NCBI RefSeq assembly: GCF_900324465.2
Contig: NC_046616.1
Span: forward strand, 20,083,095-20,147,094
Reading direction: 5' to 3'
Origin: Anabas testudineus
Taxonomy: Eukaryota; Chordata; Actinopteri; Anabantiformes; Anabantidae
DNA: 64,000 nt
In this document: positions 51,023-64,000 of the stretch, piece by piece
How positions within the stretch are numbered: position 1 is the first letter of the stretch
Layout of the letters: every line of letters starts with the position of its first letter
Notes under the pieces: generated by a model
Databases searched by the model: none
What the model saw: the letters and a program-made list of their open reading frames with translations, nothing else
What the model was told of the DNA's origin: nothing
Position numbers and translations under genes: made by a program

Positions 51023-51359
51023 TAGGATCCTGAAAAGTAAGGAATCCATTGGAAATACACTAAAACGTGAGCAAGACTGACACAGCTTGGTCACACTTTG
51101 TATCTACATGTACAGCAACGTTACAACTGTGCAGAGGCATGTTTAAACAACCGCATACAAATACAGTTAACATACGCTACAGACAACAATAAATAACTCC
51201 ATTACAGACACCACATCTTTGCATTTAAGTAGACTCTAAAAGGACGCTAGCGTGACTAAAAATAACTCTGAAATTCTCAGAGGCTTCCAAAACAAACCTA
51301 TTTCCTCCTGGGCAACAGCCCTGGCTAGTTAGCAGACTGTGTGCGTTTACACTACTTAC

Positions 51360-51540
51360 CGTGCAAATACAAGGTCCGGCGACGATCCCTTCTTGCAGGC
51401 GTGACAAACAAATAATAAAACAGCAGCGGGCAGTTCTCTGGGTGCTGTAGGTCAAATAAAAGAAATATCCACTGAGGGTACACAATCAAGCTTTTCGCGG
51501 TTAGCTAACTAACCGAGCTAATGTGATAATCTCGCGATAG
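51360..51540 (-). other. gid8: Probable gid8 5' UTR exon
   Basis: On the minus strand TTTGCACG is followed by the donor GTAAGTAGTG at 51359, and the region upstream is a promoter-like stretch. This non-coding exon would splice to the start-codon exon at about 51022-51035. The transcript start is not fixed. Confidence 0.55.
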
Positions 51541-51587
51541 GAACGTCAGGCCCGAGAGCTCTGCGATTGGTGGCGGCGGTGACGTCA
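51530..51587 (-). promoter_or_regulatory. gid8: gid8 promoter elements
   Basis: Three classic housekeeping promoter motifs lie within 58 bp: TCTCGCGA at 51530-51537 (half of the TCTCGCGAGA element), an inverted CCAAT box at 51566-51570 and a perfect palindromic CRE (TGACGTCA) at 51580-51587. Their clustering beside the first exon supports a TATA-less promoter. Confidence 0.6.
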
Positions 51588-53090
51588 CGGTTGCCGAGGA
51601 ACAGTTCGTGTCAGAGAGGCGAGCCGTCAAATGTGCTGTTAACATTTGTCAGTGATAAGTTACACGACACGGTCGTTTTATACATAAACAGCAGGATACC
51701 GCGCAGGTTTTATGAGCTAAAAGCAAAGTGTGCATGCTTGCAAAAATGATGTCATGATTACTTTATCAACTAACTTCACAATGAAGTTCAGAGAACAGAA
51801 GAAAGCCTCAATTAAATCAGTGTTAGTTGCAGGCCCCTGCCTGCAACCTCCATCCAACAATGACTCATTAATGTTTAGTTCTAGGTTCTGTTGCAGGAAT
51901 GTTAGAAAGGTGTAGCATTGCATAGATTAAGGAGCAGACCTACAGGGCACAGGCCCTAATTGAAAGGTGGTGTTATAGATAGATATCTCACTGGAATATT
52001 GCACTATTTGTGATTTGAATGTTTGGAAATCTAGAGCATGGCATTTTTCTCCTGAGAGTAATTCAGAAGATATAAAATAATAATGCAACAATAAAATGTT
52101 TTTGTTTGCACAATCTAAGTCTTAGAGGGAGAAAGTGCATAAAAAAGCGTAAATACTTTGCCAATAAGGACAAAACTGGAGCATCACAGTGGCTTTATAA
52201 CAGTCAAAGTTGGTGAATTACATTTTGTGAACTAAAACAACAATTAACATACATTCACTGGACACTTTATCATGCACACATGTACAATCTAATGCAATCC
52301 AGCACAGCAGCTGTGACGTGAATTCTACTTTTACAAGGTTATAATTTCTCTGTTTTTGTTTAAACTGTCAGAAAGGTGATAGTTCTAGTTTATTATTGGG
52401 GGAACAGTGGGTGGTGGAGTCATAATGGGGTCATTATAAAAAGAGATTTTGAAGGTGATGTAAAAGTGTCATAATAATAATCAGCAATCAGCATACTATA
52501 ATTACAACATATAACTCAACATATAACAGGCCTTTTAAACTAAAAACACATATAGCTGTCATAGTAGGAAAAGCATGTGTTACTATACTAATAATGTTTT
52601 AATAAGTGGAAATAAACACTGTGATGGCTGATAAGAAAACATAAAATCCATATTCTCAGGCCTGTATAGGAAATCTGTTTTCTTATCAGGCCTAGATGTG
52701 CCTAACGCTGAACAAATCAAGCTGAATGTGCTCAACATGTGTAGGGATGATAGTTCACCATGTTGCAGGCATGTAAACAGTAACTTACTTTTCGCTTGGC
52801 AACTACCCAACTGAAAAAAGCAATATCACAGAAACATTCAGGCACATAACTCCTTATTGCTGTCACTTTTACATGTGTATATTGTACACGTGTAAATGTG
52901 AAGGAGAGAGAGATGCTTGCCTAACTTAGCTGTTTCTACAGTGTGTGCAACACCTAGCTAACCAGGTGCTGAAGCTAATTTCCACACGTTTCAGAGCAAA
53001 GTCTTGAGCTTGTTAGTTCAAGGACGACTTCACTGACTGGCGAGTTTCATCTGCATTGAACAGCACCATTACACAGCGCGTATGCTGCAA
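51588..53090. other. Intergenic stretch between gid8 and dnajc5
   Basis: AT-rich, with no exon, RNA gene or clear mobile element recognised. Open frames here are short and unrelated to known proteins. Confidence 0.5.
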
Positions 53091-53099
53091 TATTCCAGT

Positions 53100-53393
53100 T
53101 TGTAAATGTAAATTGTAGCTTCTGTGTGTTCGTGATTAGCTTTGGAAGTAGCATTAGCACCGAGCAACTCCCTCTCCCAGCCCCGTCCGCGTGTGCGCGC
53201 GCACGTCGCGTCGCCATGGCGCTGTGGGGGGAGGGGGCGGAGCCAGCGTACTGCCGCAGCTGTCCATGGTCGTGTGGTGGGAGCCACAGAGGGTCCGGGT
53301 ACGTGCGAGATGCAGCCATAGTCACGCCAAGTCGCCTCAAATCACAACCTGCTGGGATCGTTAGTTCTGCCGCGCATCAGAGTCGACTGAAAG
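53100..53393 (+). promoter_or_regulatory. dnajc5: dnajc5 CpG-rich promoter and probable non-coding first exon
   Basis: GC-rich patch with CpG-rich runs around 53187-53240 (GCGCGCGCACGTCGCGTCG). A strong donor GTGAGCG follows AAAG at 53393, so a 5' UTR exon probably ends there and splices to the exon carrying the start codon at 55390. Its open frame is not thought to be translated. Confidence 0.55.
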
Positions 53394-55389
53394 GTGAGCG
53401 TTCTTGCACATTCGCATCATTTATTTAAGCCCGATACACTGCCCCTTGCCCTTGAAAATTACTGCTGACAATCCATCCCTGTCTTGCATCAAGAACAGGC
53501 CAGGAAGCAAACCAACATGGATGCTGTGCGCTATAGCAGTGCTACTGCTGAAAGCTTGCACAGAGATTATGCTCCTGGCGTCCCATTCGCACTGTCTCAT
53601 CCATTTTATAGACAGCTGTTAACGGGATGCGATTCGTAACAAAGGGGGAATTTGACACCTGGCAGTCAGCAGTGAGTTGGGTGGTGAATTTGTTGAAATA
53701 AAGCTGTAGTCATTCAATTGTGTCACGATGACACCCATTTGGAGGCAGATATATAGTCAGGAATGGCTTTATCTGTTTTTTTTTTTTCTTTTGAAGCATC
53801 AATTCAATAGGCCTCAATCTCTCTCTCTTGCAGCATCCTTCAATGTACTGATGTCAGTTAGTGATTTACCTATAGCAGCAGAGGCTGTCAGTGGTCCTGC
53901 CAAGATATCACAGTTAATAGCATGCAGGGCAATTTATAAAACAGAGTACACTGCTGCTTAATACCAGTAAAATGTTAAGTAATTACAAATCCTGTCTATA
54001 CAGTTCTATTGTTCTAGCCCAAATAATGGTGCCTGTTACTTTAATAACAGAAATCTATCTGCCTAGCCATCTACCCATATCCATATATTGCATGTAAAAC
54101 AGATTGGATCGTCCTGGGCTGGATCAAACCAGTCGTGCACAAATGTGTGGAGAGATCTGAGATCTGATCTAAGCAAATTACTCTCTTCAGTTAAAATACT
54201 CCGCAGTTATTCCACTGAATTCGAATGAGGTCAGAGTTTTCATGTTTTTCTTCCTCACTGTCAAGTTGAGGAATTCCTCTTCTGACCTGCTTCGTGAGAC
54301 TGGGAGTCATTCTTTTCATTCAGTATTTACTGATACTAACATGCATTCCTAGTGATTATCTACAAATGTCATCTCTCATGAAGCATTTGCATTCTTCCAG
54401 CCCCATATCAGCACGCTGCCACCTTTTTATTATGCCAGTTTTGTGCTGTCCCTGTCTCCAAAATAGTAGTTTCCACAAATAATACTTATACCAAGGCAGA
54501 AAAACTTACATCTGTTTTTCAGCACAAGGTTGCGTAAATTGCAGTTGCCACTGCACTTTCTGTTATTGCTAGTATGGCTCCTCCTACAGTATGCCTCCTA
54601 ACCACTGCTGCAGATGTGTTTCAGCTCATGTTCAGATGTTTACTGATTCTCTTGTACCCTCTCTCATCTTGATGAAGTCTCACAATCTGATCTCTGTTCT
54701 GTTGCCTTGACAATTTAACAAGTCCTTCCGATGTGGAGCCATATTGCATTAGACACAGCCCTGAGTGAAACAGAAATCTGTGGTGTTCACGTTATTTTAA
54801 AGCCTTGTTCATGGAGAAATAACACGTGTACTTCCTTTTGTTGCATTGAGGTTGTACATCAGGGCCTATATTTTCTATGTATATAGCTATGTAACCTGTT
54901 TGTTTTTAATTACACATAAGATTAAATACACTATAAATCAATGTAGACATAATACTTATTGCATGTTATGTGAACATTTAACATTTTGTGCTTTTGCCCA
55001 GTATAGTTGTATGCACTATATCATTTGCACAATGACATCTGTGAGAATTAGTTCAGCGCAGAAAATGTAATAAACCCTACATTTTTCTTCCTGTGGCATC
55101 TTTGCCCTATATTTCACTCTGAGCTGGGCTTTCCACATATAACATGGACAGGACTGTTGTATTTAATCGAAACAGCAGTGGACCAGCTGTTTCCTGCTGC
55201 AGGATTCAATCAAACATGCCTCATTCAGATAAAGGCCTGATATTTTGTGAGCAGATGTATGTCATGATAAACAGGGTACCTTAACAAAGTAGGTCTGGCC
55301 CCATAGGCTTGTTTAGTAAGCAAGATATGTAGCCCAAACAGTGCATGTGTTTTTCTGTGTCTGTGCCCAGCCTGTGGACGTGAGGCATC
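53394..55389 (+). other. dnajc5: Probable dnajc5 intron 1
   Basis: AT-rich non-coding sequence between the inferred 5' UTR exon and the start-codon exon. Nothing else was recognised. Confidence 0.45.
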
Positions 55390-56329
<940 letters not shown>

Positions 56330-58590
56330 CCCCCTATTCCCCTCAATCCTGGCCTGTGGTCCTGCCTGCTTCCCTGCTCCACCTCAGTGAGATGAAACAA
56401 AGGGGCAATCCATCCTTCCACTTCCAAAACACGCGAGCGAGCCATGTGGAGAGGGACTAGTAAGCATGGCCCATGAAAGGAACTAATCCCTTCCACCCCT
56501 CCTTGATTGGTCCACTACTTATTTACCCAAGAATGAGAAAAGAAGAGAAACAAGTCATTTGTTTCCTTTTGATTTCTTCTTTTGTATCTCTTGGCCTTGG
56601 CCACACAGGTCACCTACCCCAGTTCCCCTCGCCCACGTTTTGCATCATGGTGTAGCATGCACTGTTCATGAAACATTGTCTCCAAATTTCGTACGTACGG
56701 TTTGTTAATATGAGTGCGGTTTGCAAGGCGGAGGAGGCAAGTTTACGTGATATTTTAAAGCGAAAGAAGAGAGAGCCCTGGCTCAGGGAGGTGCTGGTTA
56801 AAGAGATGTATTTGTTGGGTGATGTGTTAATAAACCCTTAAGAATAGAGTGGTTTTCTCTTCTTATTTGCAGTCAGCAATATTTCAGTTGAAAATGCCAC
56901 CCGCCATCATCAGACCTTCAATATGTCTTTGGCACTGTGTTCGCTTATCTTTAATGTGCTCCCTGAGTGTTTTAATGTGAATCATAAGGTGGTTAAGGCA
57001 CAGAGCTTTATTTTCATAAACGCCTGCTCACGTGAACGTTCTGCTTTAGTAATGAAGTCGTATTGGCTCTTCTTTCCTCTGCCACACAGCTTTATTTCAG
57101 CCCATCCTTGCAGGACATAGACTCCTTTCCTTGTCTTTCACGCAGCACTTAACAAGTTGCTGTGACAATTATTTTAAAGACAACGTTAAGGTTCACCCAT
57201 AATTTCTATCGTAGGTGAATTCATTATAATGTCCTGGTTTTATCGCCATTGTAGCTTTTTTTGTTGCTATCAGCAGTTATAGTTATAAGTTTTATTAGAA
57301 TTTTTGTTATTGGGGTCATAAATCAAAGATGTTGAAAAAAATCTTCTACAAAACATTGTTTTTTATGAGTTTAATTTAATGATTCGTATAGATTATGGGA
57401 ATAAAATCCTGAGCTGCTGCCTCATTTCTTTTTCTTGGTATATTTATTTAATTAAACCATACTATTTTTTTAAAGACAAAACAACTCACTGACACTGAAA
57501 GACGTTCATTTTATGTACTTATTGCATTATTATTTATTTACTAGTTGCTTTTGTGCTATATGAAGCCAAGGAGCTCCAGATAATCCAGCCGGCTCTGATC
57601 AGAGCTGTTAAAAGGTAGAAACTACAAATGTCTGTTGACACCAACCCAGGTTCAGAGGGTGACATGTTTTTCAGTCTGTCTTTGATATATTAAATAGTTA
57701 ATGTGATGTGAACAAAAAACATGTTACACTCTTTGGGAATTAAAGGTGACATTCACAGAGTGATATTTTAGCTTAAGGGGAAAGGTTTTATTTCATCATG
57801 ATCTTTGTGTCTTTGTGTTTTGAACTGAAGTCTGATGATTTTCACATTTTGTGTAATGCTGTGATCGTTTCATTGTTGATTTTTTTTTTAAATCCATGTA
57901 GAGTAAGAGGCATATCATGTGTGAACCAGTGCTACAGGCAGCTCTGAGTAAAAATTTTCATACTACTGAATTTGCATATATTGCCACATATTTGCAAAAT
58001 GCCATAAATTGCCATGAACATTTTTGCCACTGTCAGTTTCATAACTGCTCATAATGTGTTTAAATGGTTTACAATTGGTGAGCTCCTGTTGCCCACCCTC
58101 TGCTATTAACAGTATGGATGTTGACCTCTGTGGCCCTTGTATGATGTTTCCTGTAACCCTTGATGAAACATAGATGTTCCTGTCATGGCTTTTTCATTGA
58201 GATACTGAAAAATGCTACTGTAAATGTTCTAAGTTGAATGCACTGTGTTTAAAAAAATATATAATTGGTCAAGGATCAGGAAATGACAACATAGTATATA
58301 GTGTAACTATAGTGAAATGGTTATATGATGCATTTTTGGAATTTTATTTATTTCATACTTCATGTTTCAAATGATAATTGACTATGATTTCATCTGGTAT
58401 GGTGTTGTAATGTAACCATTACATTTTGCAAGGAATGGTTTAATGGTTAAGGTTGCTTGTACATACACTTGGCCCATATAAAGTATAAACCTTAAAAGTT
58501 TATGTTGTAGCATGGTAATTGTGTGTCTGGATGAAAACAAGTGGATCATTGATCTGAATAGCTGTTGTTGAATAAATGTTCCTGAACATT
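56330..58590 (+). other. dnajc5: dnajc5 3' UTR
   Basis: Long non-coding tail. AATAAA signals lie at 56829-56834 and 58571-58576. The latter is followed by GT-rich sequence and fits the main distal site, giving a UTR of about 2.25 kb as in vertebrate DNAJC5 genes. AT-rich with no repeat recognised. Confidence 0.6.
58571..58576 (+). terminator. dnajc5: Distal dnajc5 poly(A) signal
   Basis: Canonical AATAAA followed within 25-40 bases by GT-rich sequence. A proximal alternative is at 56829. Confidence 0.5.
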
Positions 58591-59399
58591 TGGACTTGTG
58601 TATTTATCAATATATTTCACATGGGGATAATAGTATGTTTATAGTAGTATGTTAGTTCTTTTTCCCCCCTAATTTTACAGTTTTACACAAAAAAAACACA
58701 ACTACAGTAGTTATTTACAGTATGTAATGCACGTGGTAATAGGTGAAGGAGAACATATGATCCAGATCTACAGCAGGGGAAGAGTTTATTTCCAACTTAA
58801 ACTTACAACAGATAAAGTAGTGTAAGTACAGTACTCATTATAGAGATTGACACCTACGGATCTGTGTTACTGCATTGTAATTCTTAAAGCATTCTTGTGT
58901 ACACCAAATTAATGTTGCAAGGTGCGCATGCTAATTTTGAACTTTTTTTATATGCTGCTTAGTGCCTCAATCATTTAAAATGCATGTACCAATACATCAT
59001 TAATTTGTCAATTGCATTGTGTATTAGTAATGCAACGCTGCAGCTAATATTTCCCTAAAGGAGCAGGTGAAGCAAACTAAAGGCTTCATTTTGGAGGACT
59101 AGTAGTGTGGTGGCCTGTTCTGCCAGCAGATGGAGACAAAGTGTTGATTTCAGTCCAGTCCTTTCAGCGGGGTGTTCTCTCTGTGTTAATGATGGTGCAG
59201 TTTTCCAGTGGACTCTAATTTTGTGGATTCCTGCACAGTATTTCACGACATCCATGGGCTGTATTAATGTCAACAAACAAAAGGATCTGGACTGTATAGT
59301 TAGGTATAAAGTAGCATAAAATGTAAATACAGTTAGTAGTAAAGTAAAATAAAAGTGCCTCTACACTGCACCTCAGCCCGTGAGTATGTAGTGATAATG

Positions 59400-59549
59400 G
59401 ACTTACTCTCCACCACCGTCCCAATAATAACCCCAGTGATCCTGAGCCTGTTGCTGCCTCCTGCTCGTTTCTCAGTAGAGCTGATTGGATGGAGACCAGC
59501 AGCCACTGACGTTAGCTAGTCACAACACTACCAGGTGAAAGTGGCAGCA
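59400..59549 (+). promoter_or_regulatory. tpd52l2: tpd52l2 promoter and 5' leader
   Basis: GC-richer stretch before the start codon with an inverted CCAAT box (GATTGG at about 59483-59488). Two GCTAACGTTAGC palindromes follow in intron 1 at 59659-59670 and 59688-59699. No TATA box was seen. Confidence 0.45.
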
Positions 59550-62500
59550 ATGAACCGACCAGGTAAGACCACCGCACATCTTCAATAGTATGGTGGTTGG
59601 TTGTTTTCAGTCGTCAGCTAATGTGTTTACAGTGTGTTTATGCTGGTTGACAAAGTTAGCTAACGTTAGCTGTGTAAGCAACAGGTAGCTAACGTTAGCA
59701 GTTAGCTCGAGTTAGCAAAACAGAGTGACGTTCAGCACCACGGACAGTTCCCACTGTTTGTATCCATTTAGTTATAAAATATAAAAACGACAGTATCTGA
59801 CAAGGTATATTTACAGTTTCTAACTAATTTAGACTCCTTAGATAAAAATACATATATATATCTACTAACTTTTTTTGAAATATTTGAATTTGCCTCCTCG
59901 TAAGGTTTTGTTGGGGCTTCAACATCCACACATTTCTCAAGGATAACAGGAAATGGATGCTCATCATATCCAGATGGATGCTCACCTTCAGATCTACCAG
60001 AGGAGGATGTAGACAGTCTGCGGACTGAGCTTGCAAAGGTGATGAAAGGTGATGTGTGGGCTAGTTAGTCCAGTTTAACAACATCATCTGACATCATCTT
60101 TTTGTGTTTTTCATACACAGACGGAGGACGAGATTCAGACTTTGCGGCAGATGCTTTTGGCCAGAGAAAAATATGCAGCCGACATCAGGAGGCAACTGGG
60201 TATGAGTCCTCTCAGCAACGTCAAACAGAACCTGTCCAAAGGCTGGCAAGATGTCCAAACGTCAACCCCGTAAGGGCACTTGCTTTCTCATTAACATTGC
60301 TTGTTTAGACTGGCACAGTATGAAGCCTAAATATTGTATCTAGATCTGCTGGAAGTACCACTATGTAGCTGTAGTGTCTTACATCTGTACATGATGTAAG
60401 ACGCCACTCCAGCTCTTGTGGAACATTTGTGGCATGCATTGTCTTAGTGTGACACAGTTACATAATCATGAGAAGCACACTAATGACTGAGTGTCTTAAT
60501 CTGTGTTTTAAATTTAGGGAATAACATGCGCATGTTCTGCTCTTTTTCCAGATATCTCACAGCCTCTGCCACCCTGGATGACATCAAGCACTCCAATGTG
60601 TAGGTTTCTGTCACTGTTTGCATCACAGCCTGAAAAATGAAAACATTTGCACCACGTTTCCTAGCATTTAATCCTCCCACATGCTAAAGAGAGAACTCTT
60701 TTAAGAAACAAGTGATGGGATTATCCAGGTCAAATAGATTGGTGCCCTGTTAATAGCCTTACAGCCTGACTTAGCACAAAGAGCAGTTGTTTTTACAGGC
60801 AATGGCGGGAGTAACGTGAAGAGTGTGTTTGAATCTTAGTGAGTAAGGGATCTCCTGCAGCCAGAAGGACTGAGCTTGTTGTTGAGTGTTTAATTTCTGG
60901 GTTTATGCTCTCTGTATGTACTTTCCCATTTGATGACCATCAGATGTGTGTTGGCAATATTATGGCCCTACTTGATTCCTGAACTATATTACTGCTTTCT
61001 TAATGTTTGTGTAGATATGCGAGGACACAGGAGATTCTCTCTCATGCAGGCCACGTGACATCTTCTGCACTGTCCACTATGGGTGGGACCATCACCAGGA
61101 GACTGACAGAGATGAGGTAAACTTATAATTGGCTTAGCTTCTCCCTCCTAATTTTGAAAATAAGTCATATTATTAACTTATTTTATTATTTCAACAAAAG
61201 GAACTTGAACTGCCTAAATCCACTTTAAGTCAAACAATGTGCCAATTTATGCAGCAACATCTACGATCATCTACGTTTTATCTAGTTCATGGGGTGTAAA
61301 TATGAAGTTCCTCCACTATCTTGTTTTCAATGTATTGTTTTCTCTATTGTGAACATAAAATAATGCCTACTGATTCACAGTGGCCAGCATCACAGCATAA
61401 CAACTGCTCTATAATAAAGTCACAACAAACCAAAAAAAAGGAAGAAATTAGCTTGAGAGAGGGTTTTATGTTCCTACATCTGCACATTTGGCATATCAAT
61501 AAACACACCAATCTCTGCATGTGCATAAAGACAAAATCTTCATCTCAAACTAATACATTTAATAAATATCAGAAGATACAACAATATACTGTAATAACAC
61601 TATGTTCTGGCAATCAGGAAAAGTTATATTTTGACTAGTCATAGTATGAAAAGCATATGTGTCACTAATTTGAGTAATGTTGGTCCAGTAAGCCATGACA
61701 CAGTGACATACGAGCAGCGTGAAACTCGAGCAGCCTAATTGTATTTAGTTTCAATAATGTTCTAATTTGCACATTTGATTTTCCTACTGTGTCAAAGTAT
61801 CTTCTGTGAAGAAGCTTAGTCTCAGAGTCATAATAAGACTTACAGTCTGTTTAACTGCCAACAGTAAATTATAATGTTTGGTCTTATTACCATCAGTGTG
61901 TAGTAATGTACTAAGATGACTAGACACTATATTGAAACAGCTAAATAGGAATTAAGATAATCTGATTTTTACAGCAGACATATTTTGCTGTAATTACTAT
62001 ATTCTAACATCACACCAGCTATATTCTTCTCATTGTAAACAAATCCTGCAAATAGACCAAAACCATACAGCTCCATTGTTGTCCAGAAGCCATTAGAACA
62101 TATTTATGAACAATAACTTGTACTGTGTGACGTGCTCCTTCACTACAATGAGCAGAGGCACAGTAGTTTATTTTGACTCAGTCCCACATATACCATCTTA
62201 GCAAGGTTGTTGCTGAGTGTTACAGGCCCAGTGGCAAAGCTGAAAAGACTAAACCAACACATTTGTTGGTTTAGTCTTTTAATGTCATTTGTTGACACTA
62301 TTTTCAAGATAAAACATATACAAAAAACAGAAGAACAAACAACTTCTAATTATATGTTCTTCTATATCCCTGTAAAGGATAAAAAAAAAGATACACGATG
62401 GTTCCAGATGGACATACCATCTGTTTTCAACAGCTAGTGGTAAAATATCAGACCCAGGCTGGGTACACAGCAGTCTTTGCTTTTTTGATCAATTTTATAC

Positions 62501-63787
62501 AGCATTCTCACTGCCGTAGTCATCCTGTGCATGCGCAGTTTTAGTTTAGTCCAAATATATAAAAAAATGAAAACTGTAGGCAACGGATGTTCCTTTACAG
62601 TTTTGTTTGACCTCCACCCAAAACCTATGATTCAATGAACATTTTCCACATTTAAAATTATGAAATATTGGAATTTGTGCAACATTTGTGTCGTGTGAAG
62701 AACAACACAAACAAACAAAAACTGCACCTATCTTAAAAAGGATGAGTGTTTGTCACTTTAAGTTCTAAGGCTTTTTTGTTTAGCCAGTAATCAAACCATA
62801 ATCCAATTACACTAGTACACCTGTGCATGAGCAGCAGCAGCAGCTGATAAGTCTGTTGTTTTCCTCCAAGTGGAAATAGAAGCTGGTGTGATATCTGTGT
62901 GTCTGTCTTTATCTTCATGCTCCAAACTCCACAGAGCTCTGCCTCTTCCAAGCCCACCACGGTAAGACATATGACTTGAGCTCATTGTAAAATGTAAAGT
63001 AGAACACAGTGACTTTAAAGTGAGTTACATCCAGAGGAAAGACCTCTGTCAACCAGTGACCAGTGATTAATACAGTCTGGTCTCAGTTGCATAATCTGGT
63101 CATACACTTTAGAGGCCGGACAAAGACGCAGGACCTTGACGTCTGTAATATGGGATTATTTCCTTTACAACAGAAACACATCTGTCAAATCCATGACTGT
63201 GTTTAAACCCTAACTGGTGTTCAGAAAGCCTTCCAAGTGATTAAGAATAATCGCCACCAAATCCCTTGTCACCAGACTAACTGTGGTGATGGTTGTCAGT
63301 AAACGTGATTCCTCACTGGCATAAGTGCTTTTATATACCAAAATTTCTGCTTCTTTCTTCTGTTTTGAAATTTTACTTATCAAACCTGTGAAATGCTCAA
63401 ACCACTTTCTTTTTCTTACCCGGCCCCCCAGCCACACCATAAGTGTGCCGAGTATGAGGTAAAACACCATGATTGTTTGTCTCTACCGTTCCTGTATTTA
63501 CTGCTTGTTACTATATTTGTAAAATTGAACATAAATAGCTTTTAATTAATACTCATACTTGTTTGCAGACACTCTTCCACATTCAAATCTTTTGAGGAAA
63601 TTGCTGGTAATGTAAAGGTGAGTTATCAAAACCTCAGACACGTACCTCACACAGTGTTCTTACTGTTTCACTAAGTTTAAATCGCATGTTTTCTCTCTCA
63701 ATCATGAAGGATAAGGTGACTGGCAGTCTGACAAATAATGGAGAAACATCTGGGTTTGACAGAAGATTCCCACGTCGCAGCACATGA
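59550..63787 (+). CDS. tpd52l2: Tumor protein D52-like 2 (TPD54-type)
   Basis: TPD52-family coiled-coil protein; the human relative TPD54 coats small intracellular nanovesicles. Nine exons join in frame: 59550-59562, 59905-60038, 60121-60269, 60552-60599, 61015-61116, 62935-62961, 63432-63458, 63569-63617, 63710-63787, giving 159 residues if all are used. After a short N terminus comes the family coiled coil (VDSLRTELAKTEDEIQTLRQ, residues about 38-80), then SNVKQNLSKGWQDVQTS, YARTQEILSHAGHVTSSALS, GTITRRLTEMR and STFKSFEEIAGNVKDKV. The exons at 62935 and 63432 are each 27 nt and phase 2-2, so either can be skipped without a frame change; TPD52 family genes splice alternatively at this place. 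TPD52L2 rather than TPD52 or L1 rests mainly on adjacency to dnajc5. It is shorter than human TPD52L2 (about 206). Confidence 0.9.
62243..62280. repeat. Perfect 17-bp hairpin in a tpd52l2 intron
   Basis: AAAAGACTAAACCAACA at 62243-62259 and its exact reverse complement at 62264-62280 enclose a 4-base loop (CATT). The flanks do not extend the pairing, so it is too short for a typical microRNA precursor. Confidence 0.92.
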
Positions 63788-64000
63788 GATAAAAAAACCA
63801 CAGTTAATTATTTACAGAACTTGTAAATGTTATTTTACTCCCTTGTATGTGTGTATTTGTTCACTATTATTATTTATCTGTTAGTAAATATTACATTACT
63901 AATAAAATATAATAGGTTTGTAATGTAAACTTATTTTAACCTAAAATGTGACTGAGGATTTTGTAATATTTCAGCATGTATTTTGGCATAAACACACTAA
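63788..64000 (+). other. tpd52l2: tpd52l2 3' UTR, cut by the window edge
   Basis: AT-rich sequence after the stop, with an AATAAA at 63901-63906 that is the likely poly(A) signal. Confidence 0.55.

Noticed and set aside
53126-53428. 100-residue open frame at the dnajc5 promoter
   Set aside because: It spans a CpG-rich region and the donor at 53393 and has no similarity I recognise. It is best read as 5' UTR.
62243-62280. A new microRNA in the tpd52l2 intron
   Set aside because: The stem is only 17 bp, with no pairing beyond it, and is too short for normal Drosha processing.

Overview
The window is nuclear DNA from a ray-finned (teleost) fish. It has short-intron vertebrate genes, long CA/TG microsatellites, fish-type Tc1-like transposons and an L2-like LINE, and the encoded proteins are close to human orthologues. 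The species cannot be read from the sequence; the repeats look percomorph-like, which is an inference. No prokaryotic, CRISPR or viral system was seen.

All eight protein-coding genes have human orthologues in 20q13.33, so this is a rearranged, compact form of that block. From left to right: uckl1 (+, uridine-cytidine kinase-like, its 5' part uncertain); lime1 (-, lipid-raft transmembrane adaptor), tail-to-tail with uckl1; a 7 kb gene-poor stretch with a CpG-rich patch that is probably the lime1 promoter; nkain4 (+, Na,K-ATPase-interacting membrane protein); ythdf1 (+, m6A reader); a mir-124 hairpin (-) with a CpG-rich patch upstream of it; slc17a9 (-, vesicular nucleotide transporter); gid8 (-, CTLH E3 ligase subunit); dnajc5 (+, cysteine string protein), head-to-head with gid8; and tpd52l2 (+, TPD52-family coiled-coil protein). 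Exon boundaries were worked out by hand from GT/AG sites, reading phase and remembered human proteins. Every chain listed closes in frame, but none has transcript support here.

The genes do not form an operon-like pathway. Several share neuronal or secretory-vesicle themes (mir-124, slc17a9, dnajc5, nkain4), which reflects conserved synteny and not a demonstrated functional unit.

Mobile DNA is modest. There is an internally deleted Tc1-like element with 212-bp inverted repeats and TA flanks (6787-8123), a Tc1-type MITE (8281-8428), an antisense L2-like LINE remnant (about 9660-11030), a Tc1 fragment in a ythdf1 intron, several common fish repeats, and three hairpins or inverted repeats without an assigned family. 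The most useful non-coding find is mir-124 together with its probable upstream promoter patch.
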